DNA of 64,000 bases from Pseudomonas sp. (GTDB lineage Bacteria; Pseudomonadota; Gammaproteobacteria; Pseudomonadales; Pseudomonadaceae). Position 1 is the stretch's first letter, and every line of letters starts with the position of its first letter. Made by a program: the position numbers and the translations under genes. Location of the stretch: assembly GCF_030690725.1 (NCBI RefSeq), contig NZ_JAUYGD010000053.1, positions 62,001 through 126,000 on the forward strand, given 5' to 3'. The notes beneath the pieces were generated by a model, which worked only from the letters and a program-made list of their open reading frames with translations, was not told the DNA's origin and did not search any database. Shown here one piece after another: positions 27,040-35,723 of this stretch.

Positions 27040-27834
27040 ATGGCTGTCAAAAAGAAAACCGAAAAGCAAACCACTTCCTGGATCGGCGAAGTAGAAAAAT
27101 ACTCGCGTCAAATCTGGCTGGCTGGTTTGGGTGCCTACTCCAAGGTCAGCAAGGACGGCAACAAGCTGTTCGACACGCTGGTCAAGGATGGCGAAAAAGC
27201 TGAGAAGCAAGCCAAGACCGAAGTCGACAAGCAAGTTGGCGCAGTGAAGTCCACTGTGGGTTCGAAAGTGGACACTGCCAAGTCGAAAGTCGATGAAGTC
27301 AAAGACAAGGCTATTGGCAAGTGGGGCGAGCTGGAAGAAGCCTTCGACAAGCGTCTGAACAATGCCATTTCGCGTCTCGGTGTACCGAGCCGCAATGAAG
27401 TGAAAGCGCTCAACGCCAAAGTGGAAAGCCTGACCAAGCAGATCGAGCAACTGACCGGTGTTTCGGTTAAGTCGGTCAAGCCTGCCGTCAAGAAGGTTGC
27501 TGCCAAGCCTGCCGCTAAACCCGCTGCCAAGCCGGTTGCCAAAGCTGCAGCTAAGCCAGCGGCCAAACCTGCCGCTAAACCGGTAGCCAAGGCTGCTGCC
27601 AAGCCAGCTGCTAAACCTGCTGCCAAGCCGGTTGCCAAAGCAGCAGCTAAACCAGCTGCCAAACCAGCTGCCAAACCAGCAGCCAAGCCTGCCGCTAAAC
27701 CGGCAGTCAAAGCTGCCGCCAAGCCGGCACCAGCCAAGCCAGTAGCCGCCAAACCGGCTGCTCCGGCAGCCGCTGCTGCACCTGCTCCGGCCGCTGCACC
27801 TGCTGCACCCGTGACACCTGCCGCCCAGTCGTAA
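27040..27834 (+). CDS. phaF: Phasin PhaF with histone H1-like repeat tail
   Basis: A 264-residue protein that binds PHA granules through an N-terminal phasin domain (YSRQIWLAGLGAYSKVSKDG) and the nucleoid through a C-terminal tail. From about residue 150 the tail is a run of Ala-Ala-Lys-Pro units (KPAAKPAAKPVAKAAAKPA and variants, over 15 units), ending in a Pro/Ala-rich stretch. PhaF ties granules to the chromosome for even segregation (established in Pseudomonas putida). The repeat DNA (about 27490-27740) makes length variation between strains likely. A strong hairpin follows. Confidence 0.95.
   Translation: MAVKKKTEKQTTSWIGEVEKYSRQIWLAGLGAYSKVSKDGNKLFDTLVKDGEKAEKQAKTEVDKQVGAVKSTVGSKVDTAKSKVDEVKDKAIGKWGELEEAFDKRLNNAISRLGVPSRNEVKALNAKVESLTKQIEQLTGVSVKSVKPAVKKVAAKPAAKPAAKPVAKAAAKPAAKPAAKPVAKAAAKPAAKPAAKPVAKAAAKPAAKPAAKPAAKPAAKPAVKAAAKPAPAKPVAAKPAAPAAAAAPAPAAAPAAPVTPAAQS
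27490..27740 (+). repeat. Coding tandem repeat of phaF (AAKP units)
   Basis: Degenerate 12-base coding units encode Ala-Ala-Lys-Pro; synonymous codons vary (GCC/GCT/GCA, AAG/AAA), so the peptide repeats are more regular than the DNA. Such arrays can expand or contract by slippage. Confidence 0.85.
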
Positions 27835-27850
27835 GACGCGCAGCAGTCAA

Positions 27851-27888
27851 CGCAAACGCCCGGCCTAGTGCCGGGCGTTTGCGTTTAG
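27851..27888. terminator. Bidirectional terminator between phaF and phaD
   Basis: A perfect 14-bp stem (CGCAAACGCCCGGC at 27851-27864 with GCCGGGCGTTTGCG at 27870-27883) and a 5-base loop lie between the convergent phaF and phaD genes, followed by TTTA on the plus strand. Confidence 0.85.
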
Positions 27889-27897
27889 GTGTACGGG

Positions 27898-28512
27898 TTA
27901 ATCTTCCAGGTAGCGTTGCGCCAGGTGTTCGGCGGCGTAGCGCGACTCTTCGGCCAGGTGCGGGGCCACCAGCATCATCACCTGATAGACCACCAGGCGA
28001 CTCTCGCCTTCGCGACCGATGATGCGCTGGTAGTCGAGGGAGAACAGCAGGGTCAGGGTGATCTGCTCGACCAGTTGGCCCAGCGACTGGGTGTCGCTTT
28101 GCAGTTGGCCATCAAGTTGCAGTTGGGCGAGCAATTCGGCCAGCGCACGTTTGAGGCTATTGAGCCAGTGACGCATGCCACGTTCCAGTTTTGGCAAGCG
28201 GCTGGTCAGGTTGGACAGGTCCTGGAACAGAAAGCGGTAGTGCGCCAGGCGCTCGACGATCAGGTGCAGAAACAGCCAGTAATCCTCCACATCCAGCTGC
28301 ACGTCTTCCGGCGGCGAAAGCAGCGGCGCGAGTTCCGCCTGAAAGCGCTCGAACAGGCCGAGGATCAGCGGCTCTTTGCCGTGGAAGTGGTAGTACAGGT
28401 TGCCCGGGCTGATACCCAGTTCGTTGGCGATTTCCAGGGTGGAAACGTTCGGTTCGCCCTTCTGGTTGAACAGCAGCAGGGCGCATTCAAGGATTCTGTC
28501 GCGGGTTTTCAT
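27898..28512 (-). CDS. phaD: TetR-family regulator PhaD
   Basis: A 204-residue TetR protein. The N-terminal HTH is seen as STLEIANELGISPGNLYYHFHGKE, a near-standard PhaD recognition helix. The C-terminal ligand domain is Leu-rich. In Pseudomonas putida PhaD activates phaC1 and phaI expression in response to a CoA intermediate of fatty acid oxidation (established). It follows phaC2 on the minus strand and converges on phaF. Confidence 0.93.
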   Translation of the reverse strand: MKTRDRILECALLLFNQKGEPNVSTLEIANELGISPGNLYYHFHGKEPLILGLFERFQAELAPLLSPPEDVQLDVEDYWLFLHLIVERLAHYRFLFQDLSNLTSRLPKLERGMRHWLNSLKRALAELLAQLQLDGQLQSDTQSLGQLVEQITLTLLFSLDYQRIIGREGESRLVVYQVMMLVAPHLAEESRYAAEHLAQRYLED

Positions 28513-28551
28513 CCGGTCTTCTTATTCTGGCCGCGGGAAGGCTGACGATAC

Positions 28552-28575
28552 CTGGCCGCAAGGGTTTGCGGCCAG
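28552..28575 (-). terminator. Hairpin between phaC2 and phaD
   Basis: CTGGCCGCAA and TTGCGGCCAG form a perfect 10-bp stem with a 4-base loop in the 87-base gap between phaC2 and phaD. No T-run follows in the direction of transcription, so it may attenuate or stabilise rather than fully terminate. Confidence 0.5.
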
Positions 28576-28599
28576 TCTGATCATGCGTGGCTTGGCGTT

Positions 28600-30282
28600 T
28601 TAGCGCACATGCACATAGGTGCCGGGCGCGGCTTCCATGGCCGGGTAATTCTGGTTGCCCAGGGCCATCAGGGTGTCCTTCTGCTCGCCCGAGCGTTCCT
28701 GCATCCAGTTCAGCCACACTGGCCACCAACTGCCCTGTACGTGCTCGGCATCGTGGTACCAGGCGCGCGGGTCGCCGGTGAGTTTGGGGTTTTCCAGGTA
28801 GTTGGATTTGGGGTTGCCCGGCGGGTTGAGGATGCTCTGGATATGCCCGCTGTTGGACAGGATAAAGCGGCGGTCGCCGCCCAGCAGCAGGGTCGAGCGG
28901 TACACCGCATCCCAGGGGGTGATGTGGTCGTTGATCCCGGCGACGCTGAAGCTGTCCACCGTGACCTTCTGCAGATCGACCGGGGTGCCGCAGACTTCCA
29001 GGCCGCGCGGGTGGGTCAGCGGGTTGTGTTTGAAGAAGTCGATCAGGTCGCCATGCAGGGCGGCCGGCAGGCGGGTGTTGTCGTTGTTCCAGTAGAGAAT
29101 GTCGAAGGCCGGTGGCTGCTTGCCGAGCAGGTAGTTGTTGACCCAGTAATTCCAGATCAGATCATTCGGCCGCATCCAGGCAAACACCCGCGCCATGTCG
29201 CGGCCATCCAGCACGCCCTGTTGATAGGAACGGCGTTTGGCGGCTTCGAGGGTCAGCTCATCGGCAAACAGCATGGCCGGGCTGTCGATCTGGCTGTCCA
29301 GCAGGCTGACCATATAGGTGGCGCTGGCCACTTTGCGCAGCTGGCGTTTGGCCTGCAGATGGCCTTGTAGCGCGGCGATGGTCAGGCCGCCGGCGCAGGC
29401 GCCGAGCAGGTTGACGTCCTTGCTGCCGGTGATTTCCCGGCAGGCATCGATGGCGACTTCCAGCGCTTCCACGTAGCTCGACAGGCCCCACTCGCGGTGC
29501 CGTGGATCGGGGTTGCGCCAGCTGACCACGAAGGTCTGCAGGCCGTTCTTCAGCGCGTACTGGACGAAGCTCTTCTCGCTGGAGAGGTCGAAAATATAGA
29601 ACTTGTTGATCTGTGGCGGCACGATCAGCAGCGGCTTGGCGTACTGCTTTTCGCTCATCGGCTTGTACTGGATCAGCTCCAGCAGCTCGCTGCGAAACAC
29701 CACGGCGCCGCTGGTGGTGGCCAGGTTACGGCCGACCTCGAAGGCATGCTTGCTGACCTGGCTGGGCATACCGTCGTTGTTCACCAGGTCATCGAACAGA
29801 TGGCTTACGCCCTTGAGCAGACTGCTGCCGCCGCTGTTGAACAGCTCCTTGATCACCTGTGGGTTGAGCAGGGTGTTGCTGGGGGCCAGGGCGTCACCGA
29901 GAAGGGTGGCAACAAAGCGCGCGCGGGCGCGGTCATCGGCATCCAGGTTGCTCTCGTCGATCCAGCTGTTCAGCTGTTTCTGGCAGGCCAGGTAGGCTTG
30001 CAGGCTGCGGCTGTAAATCGGGTTGTCACGCCAGGTTGGGTCGGCGAAGCGCGGGTCTTGCGGGTTGACCTTGAACGGCTTGTCGCCCATCAGCACGCGA
30101 CCCAGTTGGCCGCCCAGCGCAGCAACATGCCGGGCACTGTGAATGGGTTGCTTGATCCCCTGCAGGGCCAGGCCACGCAGGGTGGACAGCAGGTCGCGGC
30201 CGCGCAGACCGACTACTGCATTTTGCGCGTTCATCACGCTTTTGTTCGCCGGCAAGGCGCGTTTGCTGGGTTGGTCTCGCAT
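28600..30282 (-). CDS. phaC2: Class II PHA synthase 2
   Basis: Polymerises (R)-3-hydroxyacyl-CoA of medium chain length into PHA at the granule surface. The start at 30282 gives 560 residues and the expected N-terminus MRDQPSKRALP; the open frame runs further upstream, but nothing supports a longer protein. The lipase-like box is GACAGG with the nucleophile at Cys 296. The Asp is in GINDHITPWD and the His in SNSGHIQSILNPPGNPK. It is ~55% identical by eye to phaC1 and lies downstream of phaZ in the usual phaC1-phaZ-phaC2-phaD order. Confidence 0.96.
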   Translation of the reverse strand: MRDQPSKRALPANKSVMNAQNAVVGLRGRDLLSTLRGLALQGIKQPIHSARHVAALGGQLGRVLMGDKPFKVNPQDPRFADPTWRDNPIYSRSLQAYLACQKQLNSWIDESNLDADDRARARFVATLLGDALAPSNTLLNPQVIKELFNSGGSSLLKGVSHLFDDLVNNDGMPSQVSKHAFEVGRNLATTSGAVVFRSELLELIQYKPMSEKQYAKPLLIVPPQINKFYIFDLSSEKSFVQYALKNGLQTFVVSWRNPDPRHREWGLSSYVEALEVAIDACREITGSKDVNLLGACAGGLTIAALQGHLQAKRQLRKVASATYMVSLLDSQIDSPAMLFADELTLEAAKRRSYQQGVLDGRDMARVFAWMRPNDLIWNYWVNNYLLGKQPPAFDILYWNNDNTRLPAALHGDLIDFFKHNPLTHPRGLEVCGTPVDLQKVTVDSFSVAGINDHITPWDAVYRSTLLLGGDRRFILSNSGHIQSILNPPGNPKSNYLENPKLTGDPRAWYHDAEHVQGSWWPVWLNWMQERSGEQKDTLMALGNQNYPAMEAAPGTYVHVR

Positions 30283-30486
30283 TGGGCAACACTCCGTCGT
30301 CAAACCGTGAGACTTCAAGGTTGATAGATAAGCAGCAAGGCTTATACCAATGCGCGCGCATGTGCGTTCCAGACTGCCGCGCGCCAAGTCCCAGGTAATA
30401 CAACGTGCCCGAAAGTGGGTCAAGCACTGTGCGTGCAGCACAGCCTCAGTGCGCGCTGTTGAGGCGCTTGCCCAACCAAGGTGCGG

Positions 30487-31347
30487 TTAGCCGAGCGTGC
30501 GGGCTGACGCGGGCTGCGGGTGCATGACCGCGCGCTGACGTTCTTCCTCGAGGAATTTCATGATGATCGGTGCCACGGCTTCGGCGCGGGTCACCAAGAA
30601 CAGGTGGCCATCGTCGATTACGTGCAGCTCGGAGTTGGGGATGCGCCAGGCCAGCAGACGCATATTCACCAGCGGGATCAGCGGGTCATCGTCACCGGCC
30701 ATTACCAGCGTCGGTTGGCGGATCTTGTGCAGCCAGTGGATGCTGGTCCAGCCTAGCCCAGCGAACAGCTGCCAGTAGTAGCCCATCTTGCCGCCCGAAC
30801 GGACTTTACTGGCGTGCGCCAGGGCCAGTTTCGGGTCGCGGCGGAAGGCGCCGCCGTAGATTTCCGGGGCAATCTGCACGCCGTAGGACGGCTGCACGTA
30901 GCGCCGCGGGCTGGCCATGCACCAGAGCACCTTGGGTTTGCCAGGCACCATCACCGCGCCGGCCGAGGTGGCGGCGAGGATCAGCTTCTTGCAACGCTCC
31001 GGGTAGTCATGGGCGAACTGCTGCGCCAGGGCACCGCCCCAGGACACGCCAATCGCATTGACCTGACCGTAGTCGAGGTAATCGAGCATGCGCGCGGCGA
31101 GTTTGGCCAGGCCAGGAAAGCGATACGGCGTGCTGGGCGTAGAGGAGCCGCCAACGCCGGGTACGTCGAAGGCGATGACCTCCAGGCCTGGGTCCAGGGC
31201 GCGCACGAAAGGCATGACCAGCTCCAGGTTGGCCCCGATGCCGTTGAAGATCAGCAGCGGGGTCATCTTGCCGTTACCGGGGCGAACCGCGGTACGGATG
31301 GTCTGGCCGTCCAGTTCAATGGTACGGAATACGAAAGGTAGCGACAT
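30487..31347 (-). CDS. phaZ: Intracellular mcl-PHA depolymerase
   Basis: Releases 3-hydroxyalkanoic acids from stored PHA. A 286-residue alpha/beta hydrolase; the start at 31347 gives MSLPFVFRTIELDGQ. The lipase box is GVSWGG (Ser near residue 102), and the C-terminal catalytic Asp and His are in AGDDDPLIP and DDGHLFLV. It lies between phaC1 and phaC2, so synthesis and turnover are co-expressed. The 156 bases separating it from phaC1 contain two hairpins. Confidence 0.95.
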   Translation of the reverse strand: MSLPFVFRTIELDGQTIRTAVRPGNGKMTPLLIFNGIGANLELVMPFVRALDPGLEVIAFDVPGVGGSSTPSTPYRFPGLAKLAARMLDYLDYGQVNAIGVSWGGALAQQFAHDYPERCKKLILAATSAGAVMVPGKPKVLWCMASPRRYVQPSYGVQIAPEIYGGAFRRDPKLALAHASKVRSGGKMGYYWQLFAGLGWTSIHWLHKIRQPTLVMAGDDDPLIPLVNMRLLAWRIPNSELHVIDDGHLFLVTRAEAVAPIIMKFLEEERQRAVMHPQPASARTLG

Positions 31348-31380
31348 GCGCAAAAGCCCTATCAATTAAAACGCTGGATC

Positions 31381-31457
31381 AGACCCTCCGGGTCTTTTCC
31401 AGAAACGCCAGGGCAAAGCCTGGTTCGCCTCACCCGCGCAAATGAGCGGGTGGGCGA
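31381..31457 (-). terminator. Hairpins in the phaC1-phaZ gap
   Basis: Two stems lie between phaC1 and phaZ: AGACCC/GGGTCT (31381-31395), and a longer imperfect stem CACCCGC/GCGGGTG extended by TCGCC/GGCGA (31425-31457). They may lower phaZ read-through relative to phaC1; this is inferred from position only. Confidence 0.45.
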
Positions 31458-31503
31458 GCGACACCTCCAGTGCCGCGGGCAGTGTTGCGCAGTGCGCAGT
31501 TGA

Positions 31504-33183
31504 TCAACGTTCGTGAACGTAGGTACCGGGGGCTGCTTCGCCGGCCGGATGTTTCTTGTTGCCCAGTTGGCTCGGTGCCTTTTTCTGCGCGCCGGAGCGC
31601 TCGCCAAGCCAGACCTGCCAATGCAGCCACCAGGAGTCGGCGTGCTTGGTCGAACTGGCTTGCCAGGTTTTCGGGTCCGCGTGCATCTGGGTGTTGGTCA
31701 TGTAACGTGATTTCGGGTTGCCCGGCGGGTTGAGAATGCTCTGGATATGCCCGCTGTTGGACAGAATGAATTCGACATTGCCGCCAAACAGCTTGGCCGA
31801 CTTGTAGCACGACTCCCACGGGGTGATGTGGTCGGTGGTGCCGGCCACGCAGTAGAGGTCGCTGGTCACCTGCTTGAGGTCGACCGGGGTACCGCAGACT
31901 TCCAGCGCACCTGGGCGAATCAGCGGGTTGGAGGTAAACATGTCGATAAATTCGCCATGCAGGGCAGCCGGCAGGCGCGTGGTGTCGTTGTTCCAGTAGA
32001 GGATGTCGAACACCGGTGGCTCGTTGCCGAGCAGGTAGTTGTTCACCCAGTAGTTCCAGATCAGGTCGTTGGGGCGCATCCAGGCGAACACCTTGGCCAT
32101 GTCGCTGCCTTCCAGCACGCCGGCCTGATAGGAGCGGCGCTTGGCCATCTCCAGGCTTTTCTCGTCGGCGAACAGCGCCACGTCGGTTTCCAGGCGGTTA
32201 TCCAGCACGCTGACCAGCAGGGTCAAGGCATGCACCTTCTTCTCACCCAGCGCGGCGTAATGGCCCAACAGCGAGGTAGTGGTCAGGCCGCCGGAGCAGG
32301 CGCCGAGCATGTTGATGTCTTTGCTGCCGGTGACGGCAGTAACCACGTCGATGGCTTCTTTCAGTGCTTCGATATAGGTCGACAGGCCCCACTCGCGGTG
32401 GGCCTTGGTCGGGTTGCGCCAGCTCACCACGAAGGTCTGGATGCCGTTGCGCAACAGGAAGCGCGCCACGCTCTTTTCCGGTGACAGGTCGAAGACGTAG
32501 AACTTGTTGATCTGCGGCGGCACCACCAGCAGTGGGCGCTCGTGCACCTGCTCGGTGATCGGCTTGTACTGGATCAGCTCCAGCAGGTCGTTGCGGAAAA
32601 TCACCGCGCCATCGGTGGTGGCCAAGCTTTTGCCGACCTCGAAGGCATTCATGTTGACCTGGCTCGGCATGCCACCGTTGTTGACGATGTCCTGGGCCAG
32701 GTGCGACAGGCCGTCAAGCAGGCTCTTGCCGCCGGTTTCAAAGAAGCGCTTAACGGCCGCCGGGTTGGCCATGCTGTTGCTCGGGGCCATGGCTTCGGTC
32801 ATCAGGTTGATCACGAAGTGGCCACGGCTGGCATCCTGTTCAGACAGGTTGCTGTGCTCGACCCAGTCATGCAGCTCTTTGCGCCAGGCCAGGTAGGTCT
32901 GCAGGTAGCGGCGGTACAGCGGATTCTGACTCCAGGCCGGATCGGCAAAACGCCGGTCGCCTTCGGTGGGGGTGAGGTCGGATTGGCCGAGCATCACGTT
33001 CTTCAGCTCCATGCTGAAGTGGGCAAGGTGTTTGGCGCTGTGCAGGGGTTGCTTGAGGGCTTGCTTGAGCACGACTCGGGCGGAGCTAAGTAGGTCTTTA
33101 CCGCGGATGCCGATCACCGGGTTAAGGCCCAAAGTGTTCTCGGAGGCCTGGTGTTTCAGGTCATCATTATTCTTATCTGTCAT
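31504..33183 (-). CDS. phaC1: Class II PHA synthase 1
   Basis: First gene of the PHA operon. 559 residues, the normal length. The lipase-like box MLGACSGG carries Cys 296; the other triad parts are in AGTTDHITPWE and SNSGHIQSILNPPGNPK. Class II synthases prefer C6-C14 3-hydroxyacyl-CoA. An AATGGAGCG ribosome site lies before the ATG. The upstream region holds a 139-base repeat element 66 bases from the start codon, which may affect its promoter. Confidence 0.97.
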   Translation of the reverse strand: MTDKNNDDLKHQASENTLGLNPVIGIRGKDLLSSARVVLKQALKQPLHSAKHLAHFSMELKNVMLGQSDLTPTEGDRRFADPAWSQNPLYRRYLQTYLAWRKELHDWVEHSNLSEQDASRGHFVINLMTEAMAPSNSMANPAAVKRFFETGGKSLLDGLSHLAQDIVNNGGMPSQVNMNAFEVGKSLATTDGAVIFRNDLLELIQYKPITEQVHERPLLVVPPQINKFYVFDLSPEKSVARFLLRNGIQTFVVSWRNPTKAHREWGLSTYIEALKEAIDVVTAVTGSKDINMLGACSGGLTTTSLLGHYAALGEKKVHALTLLVSVLDNRLETDVALFADEKSLEMAKRRSYQAGVLEGSDMAKVFAWMRPNDLIWNYWVNNYLLGNEPPVFDILYWNNDTTRLPAALHGEFIDMFTSNPLIRPGALEVCGTPVDLKQVTSDLYCVAGTTDHITPWESCYKSAKLFGGNVEFILSNSGHIQSILNPPGNPKSRYMTNTQMHADPKTWQASSTKHADSWWLHWQVWLGERSGAQKKAPSQLGNKKHPAGEAAPGTYVHER

Positions 33184-33248
33184 CTACAACGCTCCATTGT
33201 CCTGAGACGAAATACCGGCATACGGCTGTGCACGGCGACACAGGGCTA

Positions 33249-33387
33249 GAACCTGCTCCAAGTCTGCTGCGCGTCGGTCCTGCTGCGTTAAGAGCAGACT
33301 CGGAATGCTCATGTACAAAAGTACACTCCGCTTCCTCGCCTGTTCTTGCCTTGCATGACTCTAGCTCGCGAGACTTTGAACAGGTTC
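33249..33387. repeat. MITE-like repeat element, copy 1
   Basis: A 139-base element bounded by 17-base terminal inverted repeats with two mismatches (GAACCTGCTCCAAGTCT at 33249-33265 and AGACTTTGAACAGGTTC at 33371-33387). Internally it carries a TGTAC-AAAA-GTACA hairpin and the block ACTCCGCTTCCTCGCCTG. Read on the minus strand it aligns along its length with the element at 35541-35723. It lies in the phaC1 upstream region. The remaining bases of this 515-base gap (33184-33698) show no other gene I can support. Confidence 0.75.
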
Positions 33388-33698
33388 CATGAACCAGGTA
33401 TTGCCCGGATTACCAAGGGCGGATCGCTCCGCAATCTTCCTCGTCGCAGGGGCTGCCTGGCGCGAGAAACTTCCAACTACTTGGTTACCCGAGTTTGAGA
33501 ATTTGTGCAAGCCGGCCGCGATCCAGGCCGAATGCGCGATGAGTATGCAGGGAAGGATTAGAAAATGCGCTCTAACCGGTCAGGATCAACGGGCTAGACG
33601 GGCTGCTGCGCTGCGGCAGATTGCCGCTCGGCGCTGTGCGAGTGAGGAAATAGCTGAAGCACCTGAGTCAATTCCTGACGGCATGTGGCCCGGGCACT

Positions 33699-34073
33699 TC
33701 AGAGCATCAGTTTGACCACGCTTTCGCTGGGGTCACGGGACTTGCCGGCGGCGGCGAGGGTGGCGAGGTAATCGCTCCACAGTTCGCTCTGGCGCAGGGA
33801 CAGCTGTTCCAGATAATCCCAGGTGAACAGGCCGCTGTCGTGGCCGTCATCAAAGGTCAGTTTGAGGGCGTAATTGCCGGCGGGCTCGATCTTGCTCAGG
33901 CCGACGCCGAGCTTGCCGGTTTGCAGAATCGGTTTGCCATGGCCCTGTACTTCCGCCGATGGCGAATGTACGCGCAGAAACTCGGCGGGCAGGGTGTAGT
34001 GCTCGTCCGCCCCGTAATGCAGCTCCAGGGTTTTCGAGGCCTTGTGTAGTTTGATCGCCGTGGGGATACGCAT
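33699..34073 (-). CDS. DUF971 domain-containing protein
   Basis: A 124-residue protein of the gamma-butyrobetaine hydroxylase N-terminal-like (DUF971) family. Marks are IKLHKASKTLELHYGADEHYTLPAEFLRVHSPSAEV and YALKLTFDDGHDSGLFTWDYLEQL. The fold is small and all-beta; some family members bind metal or are fused to oxygenases. The function is unknown. It follows hslU on the minus strand with a REP palindrome in the ~90-base gap, the same order as in other Pseudomonas. Confidence 0.9.
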   Translation of the reverse strand: MRIPTAIKLHKASKTLELHYGADEHYTLPAEFLRVHSPSAEVQGHGKPILQTGKLGVGLSKIEPAGNYALKLTFDDGHDSGLFTWDYLEQLSLRQSELWSDYLATLAAAGKSRDPSESVVKLML

Positions 34074-34092
34074 GCTCGATTCCAGAGGCGGT

Positions 34093-34152
34093 GTAGCCCG
34101 GATGCAATCCGGGGGCTTCGTAATACGCTCCCTCGGATTGCAACCGGGCTAC
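34093..34152. repeat. REP-like palindrome, GTAGCCCGGATG family
   Basis: Outer arms GTAGCCCGGATGCAATCCGG and CGGATTGCAACCGGGCTAC. One of four copies in this window (also 38943-39009, 40724-40783 and 51130-51196), all intergenic. Confidence 0.85.
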
Positions 34153-34164
34153 GGGGTGGGGTGG

Positions 34165-35505
34165 TTACAGAATATAGCGCGACAGGTCTTCGTCCTGCGC
34201 CAGCTCGCCGAGGTGACTGTTGACGTAAGCGGCGTCGATCACGATCGGCGTGCCGTTCTGCTGGCCAGCCAGGTCGCCAGCGCTGAAAGAGACTTCCTCC
34301 AACAGGCGCTCGAGCAGGGTGTGCAGGCGGCGCGCGCCGATGTTCTCGGTCTTCTCGTTGACCTGATAAGCAATTTCGGCGATGCGCTTGATGCCTTCGG
34401 CGACAAACTGGATGCCCAGGCCTTCGGTGTTGAGCAGCGCGGCGTATTGCTCGGTCAGCGAGGCGTGCGGCTCGGTGAGGATGCGCTCGAAGTCCTGTGG
34501 GGTCAGGGCTTTCAGCTCCACGCGAATCGGCAGGCGGCCTTGCAGCTCCGGCACCAGGTCGCTTGGCTTGCTCAGGTGAAAGGCGCCGGAGGCGATAAAC
34601 AAAATGTGGTCGGTTTTCACCATACCCAGCTTGGTGTTCACCGTGCAGCCTTCGATCAGCGGCAGCAGGTCGCGCTGCACGCCTTCGCGGGATACGTCGG
34701 CGCCGCCGGTATTGCCGCGCTTGGCCACCTTGTCGATCTCGTCGATAAACACGATGCCGTTCTGTTCCACGGCTTCCAGAGCCTGGGCCTTGAGTTCTTC
34801 CTCGTTGACCAGGCGCGCGGCTTCTTCATCGCGCACCATCTTCAGGGCTTCCTTGACCTTGAGCTTGCGGCTCTTCTTCTTGCCCTTGCCCATGTTGGAA
34901 AACAGGCTTTGCAGCTGGTTGGTCATCTCTTCCATGCCCGGCGGGGTCATGATTTCGATGCCGGCCGGGGCGTCGGCCACTTCGATCTCGATGTCCTTGT
35001 CGTCCAGCTGGCCTTCGCGCAGGCGCTTGCGGAACAGCTGACGGGTGTTGGAATCGCTGCCCGGCGCGGCTTCCTCGCTGAAACCGGTGCGGGCCGGTGG
35101 CAGCAGGGCATCGAGGATGCGCTCTTCGGCGGCATCTTCGGCGCGGTGGCGCACCTTGATCATCTCCTGCTCGCGCAGCATCTTGATCGCCGCATCGGCG
35201 AGGTCACGGATCATCGACTCGACATCTCGGCCGACATAGCCGACCTCGGTGAACTTGGTCGCTTCCACCTTGATAAACGGCGCATTGGCCAGCTTGGCCA
35301 GGCGGCGGGCGATTTCGGTCTTGCCGACGCCGGTAGGGCCGATCATCAGGATGTTCTTCGGCGTTACTTCGGTGCGCAGCTCAAGCGGCAGCTGCATGCG
35401 CCGCCAGCGGTTGCGCAGGGCAATGGCCACGGCGCGCTTGGCGTCGTCCTGACCGATGATATGGCGGTTGAGTTCGTGAACGATCTCGCGGGGCGTCATG
35501 GACAT
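34165..35505 (-). CDS. hslU: ATP-dependent protease ATPase subunit HslU
   Basis: AAA+ unfoldase of the HslVU protease. 446 residues, standard length. Walker A is GPTGVGKTE (about residue 57), Walker B is IVFIDEIDK, the pore-type GYVG loop is in [12 protein letters not shown], and the C-terminus ends SRYIL, the tail that docks into HslV. The I domain (about residues 110-240) is present. It is 212 bases downstream of hslV in the same direction, a much wider gap than usual, filled by a repeat element. Confidence 0.97.
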   Translation of the reverse strand: MSMTPREIVHELNRHIIGQDDAKRAVAIALRNRWRRMQLPLELRTEVTPKNILMIGPTGVGKTEIARRLAKLANAPFIKVEATKFTEVGYVGRDVESMIRDLADAAIKMLREQEMIKVRHRAEDAAEERILDALLPPARTGFSEEAAPGSDSNTRQLFRKRLREGQLDDKDIEIEVADAPAGIEIMTPPGMEEMTNQLQSLFSNMGKGKKKSRKLKVKEALKMVRDEEAARLVNEEELKAQALEAVEQNGIVFIDEIDKVAKRGNTGGADVSREGVQRDLLPLIEGCTVNTKLGMVKTDHILFIASGAFHLSKPSDLVPELQGRLPIRVELKALTPQDFERILTEPHASLTEQYAALLNTEGLGIQFVAEGIKRIAEIAYQVNEKTENIGARRLHTLLERLLEEVSFSAGDLAGQQNGTPIVIDAAYVNSHLGELAQDEDLSRYIL

Positions 35506-35540
35506 GCGGGTTTACTCCAGAAAAGACCGCTAATCAGGGT

Positions 35541-35723
35541 GTTTAAAGCGTCGCGAGCGAAGGTCAGGCAAGGCGAAAGTAGGCGAGGAAGCGGAGTTTA
35601 CGTCTGTAAATGAGCATGACTCATTCCATTCGCTCTCCGGGCCGCCCTTACGGGCGTTCAGCGACAAGTCGCTGTCCGAAGCCTGCTTGCAACGCAGCAT
35701 GGCCGAGCGCAGCAGCTTTAAAC
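35541..35723. repeat. MITE-like repeat element, copy 2, inside hslVU
   Basis: A 183-base element bounded by GTTTAAAGC (35541-35549) and GCTTTAAAC (35715-35723). It shares with copy 1 (33249-33387, opposite strand) the ordered blocks TCGCGAGC, GGCAAGGC, AGGCGAGGAAGCGGAGT, a small hairpin with TAC/GTA arms, ATGAGCAT, and a distal AACGCAGCA...CCGA...GCGCAGCAG region. It is ~44 bases longer, with an extra CGGGCCGCCCTTACGGGCG stem-loop. The right end overlaps the last codons of hslV, including its TAA. Confidence 0.75.

Noticed and set aside
27490-27740. CRISPR-like or satellite repeat
   Set aside because: The periodicity is a coding Ala-Ala-Lys-Pro repeat within phaF; there are no spacers.
33389-33715. 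108-residue plus-strand open frame upstream of the DUF971 gene
   Set aside because: No ribosome site, no recognisable domain, starts at the edge of the repeat element and runs into the 3' end of the DUF971 gene; probably chance.
34042-35613. 523-residue plus-strand open frame opposite hslU
   Set aside because: Antisense shadow of hslU, which has all its expected motifs; no domain is recognisable in the shadow.
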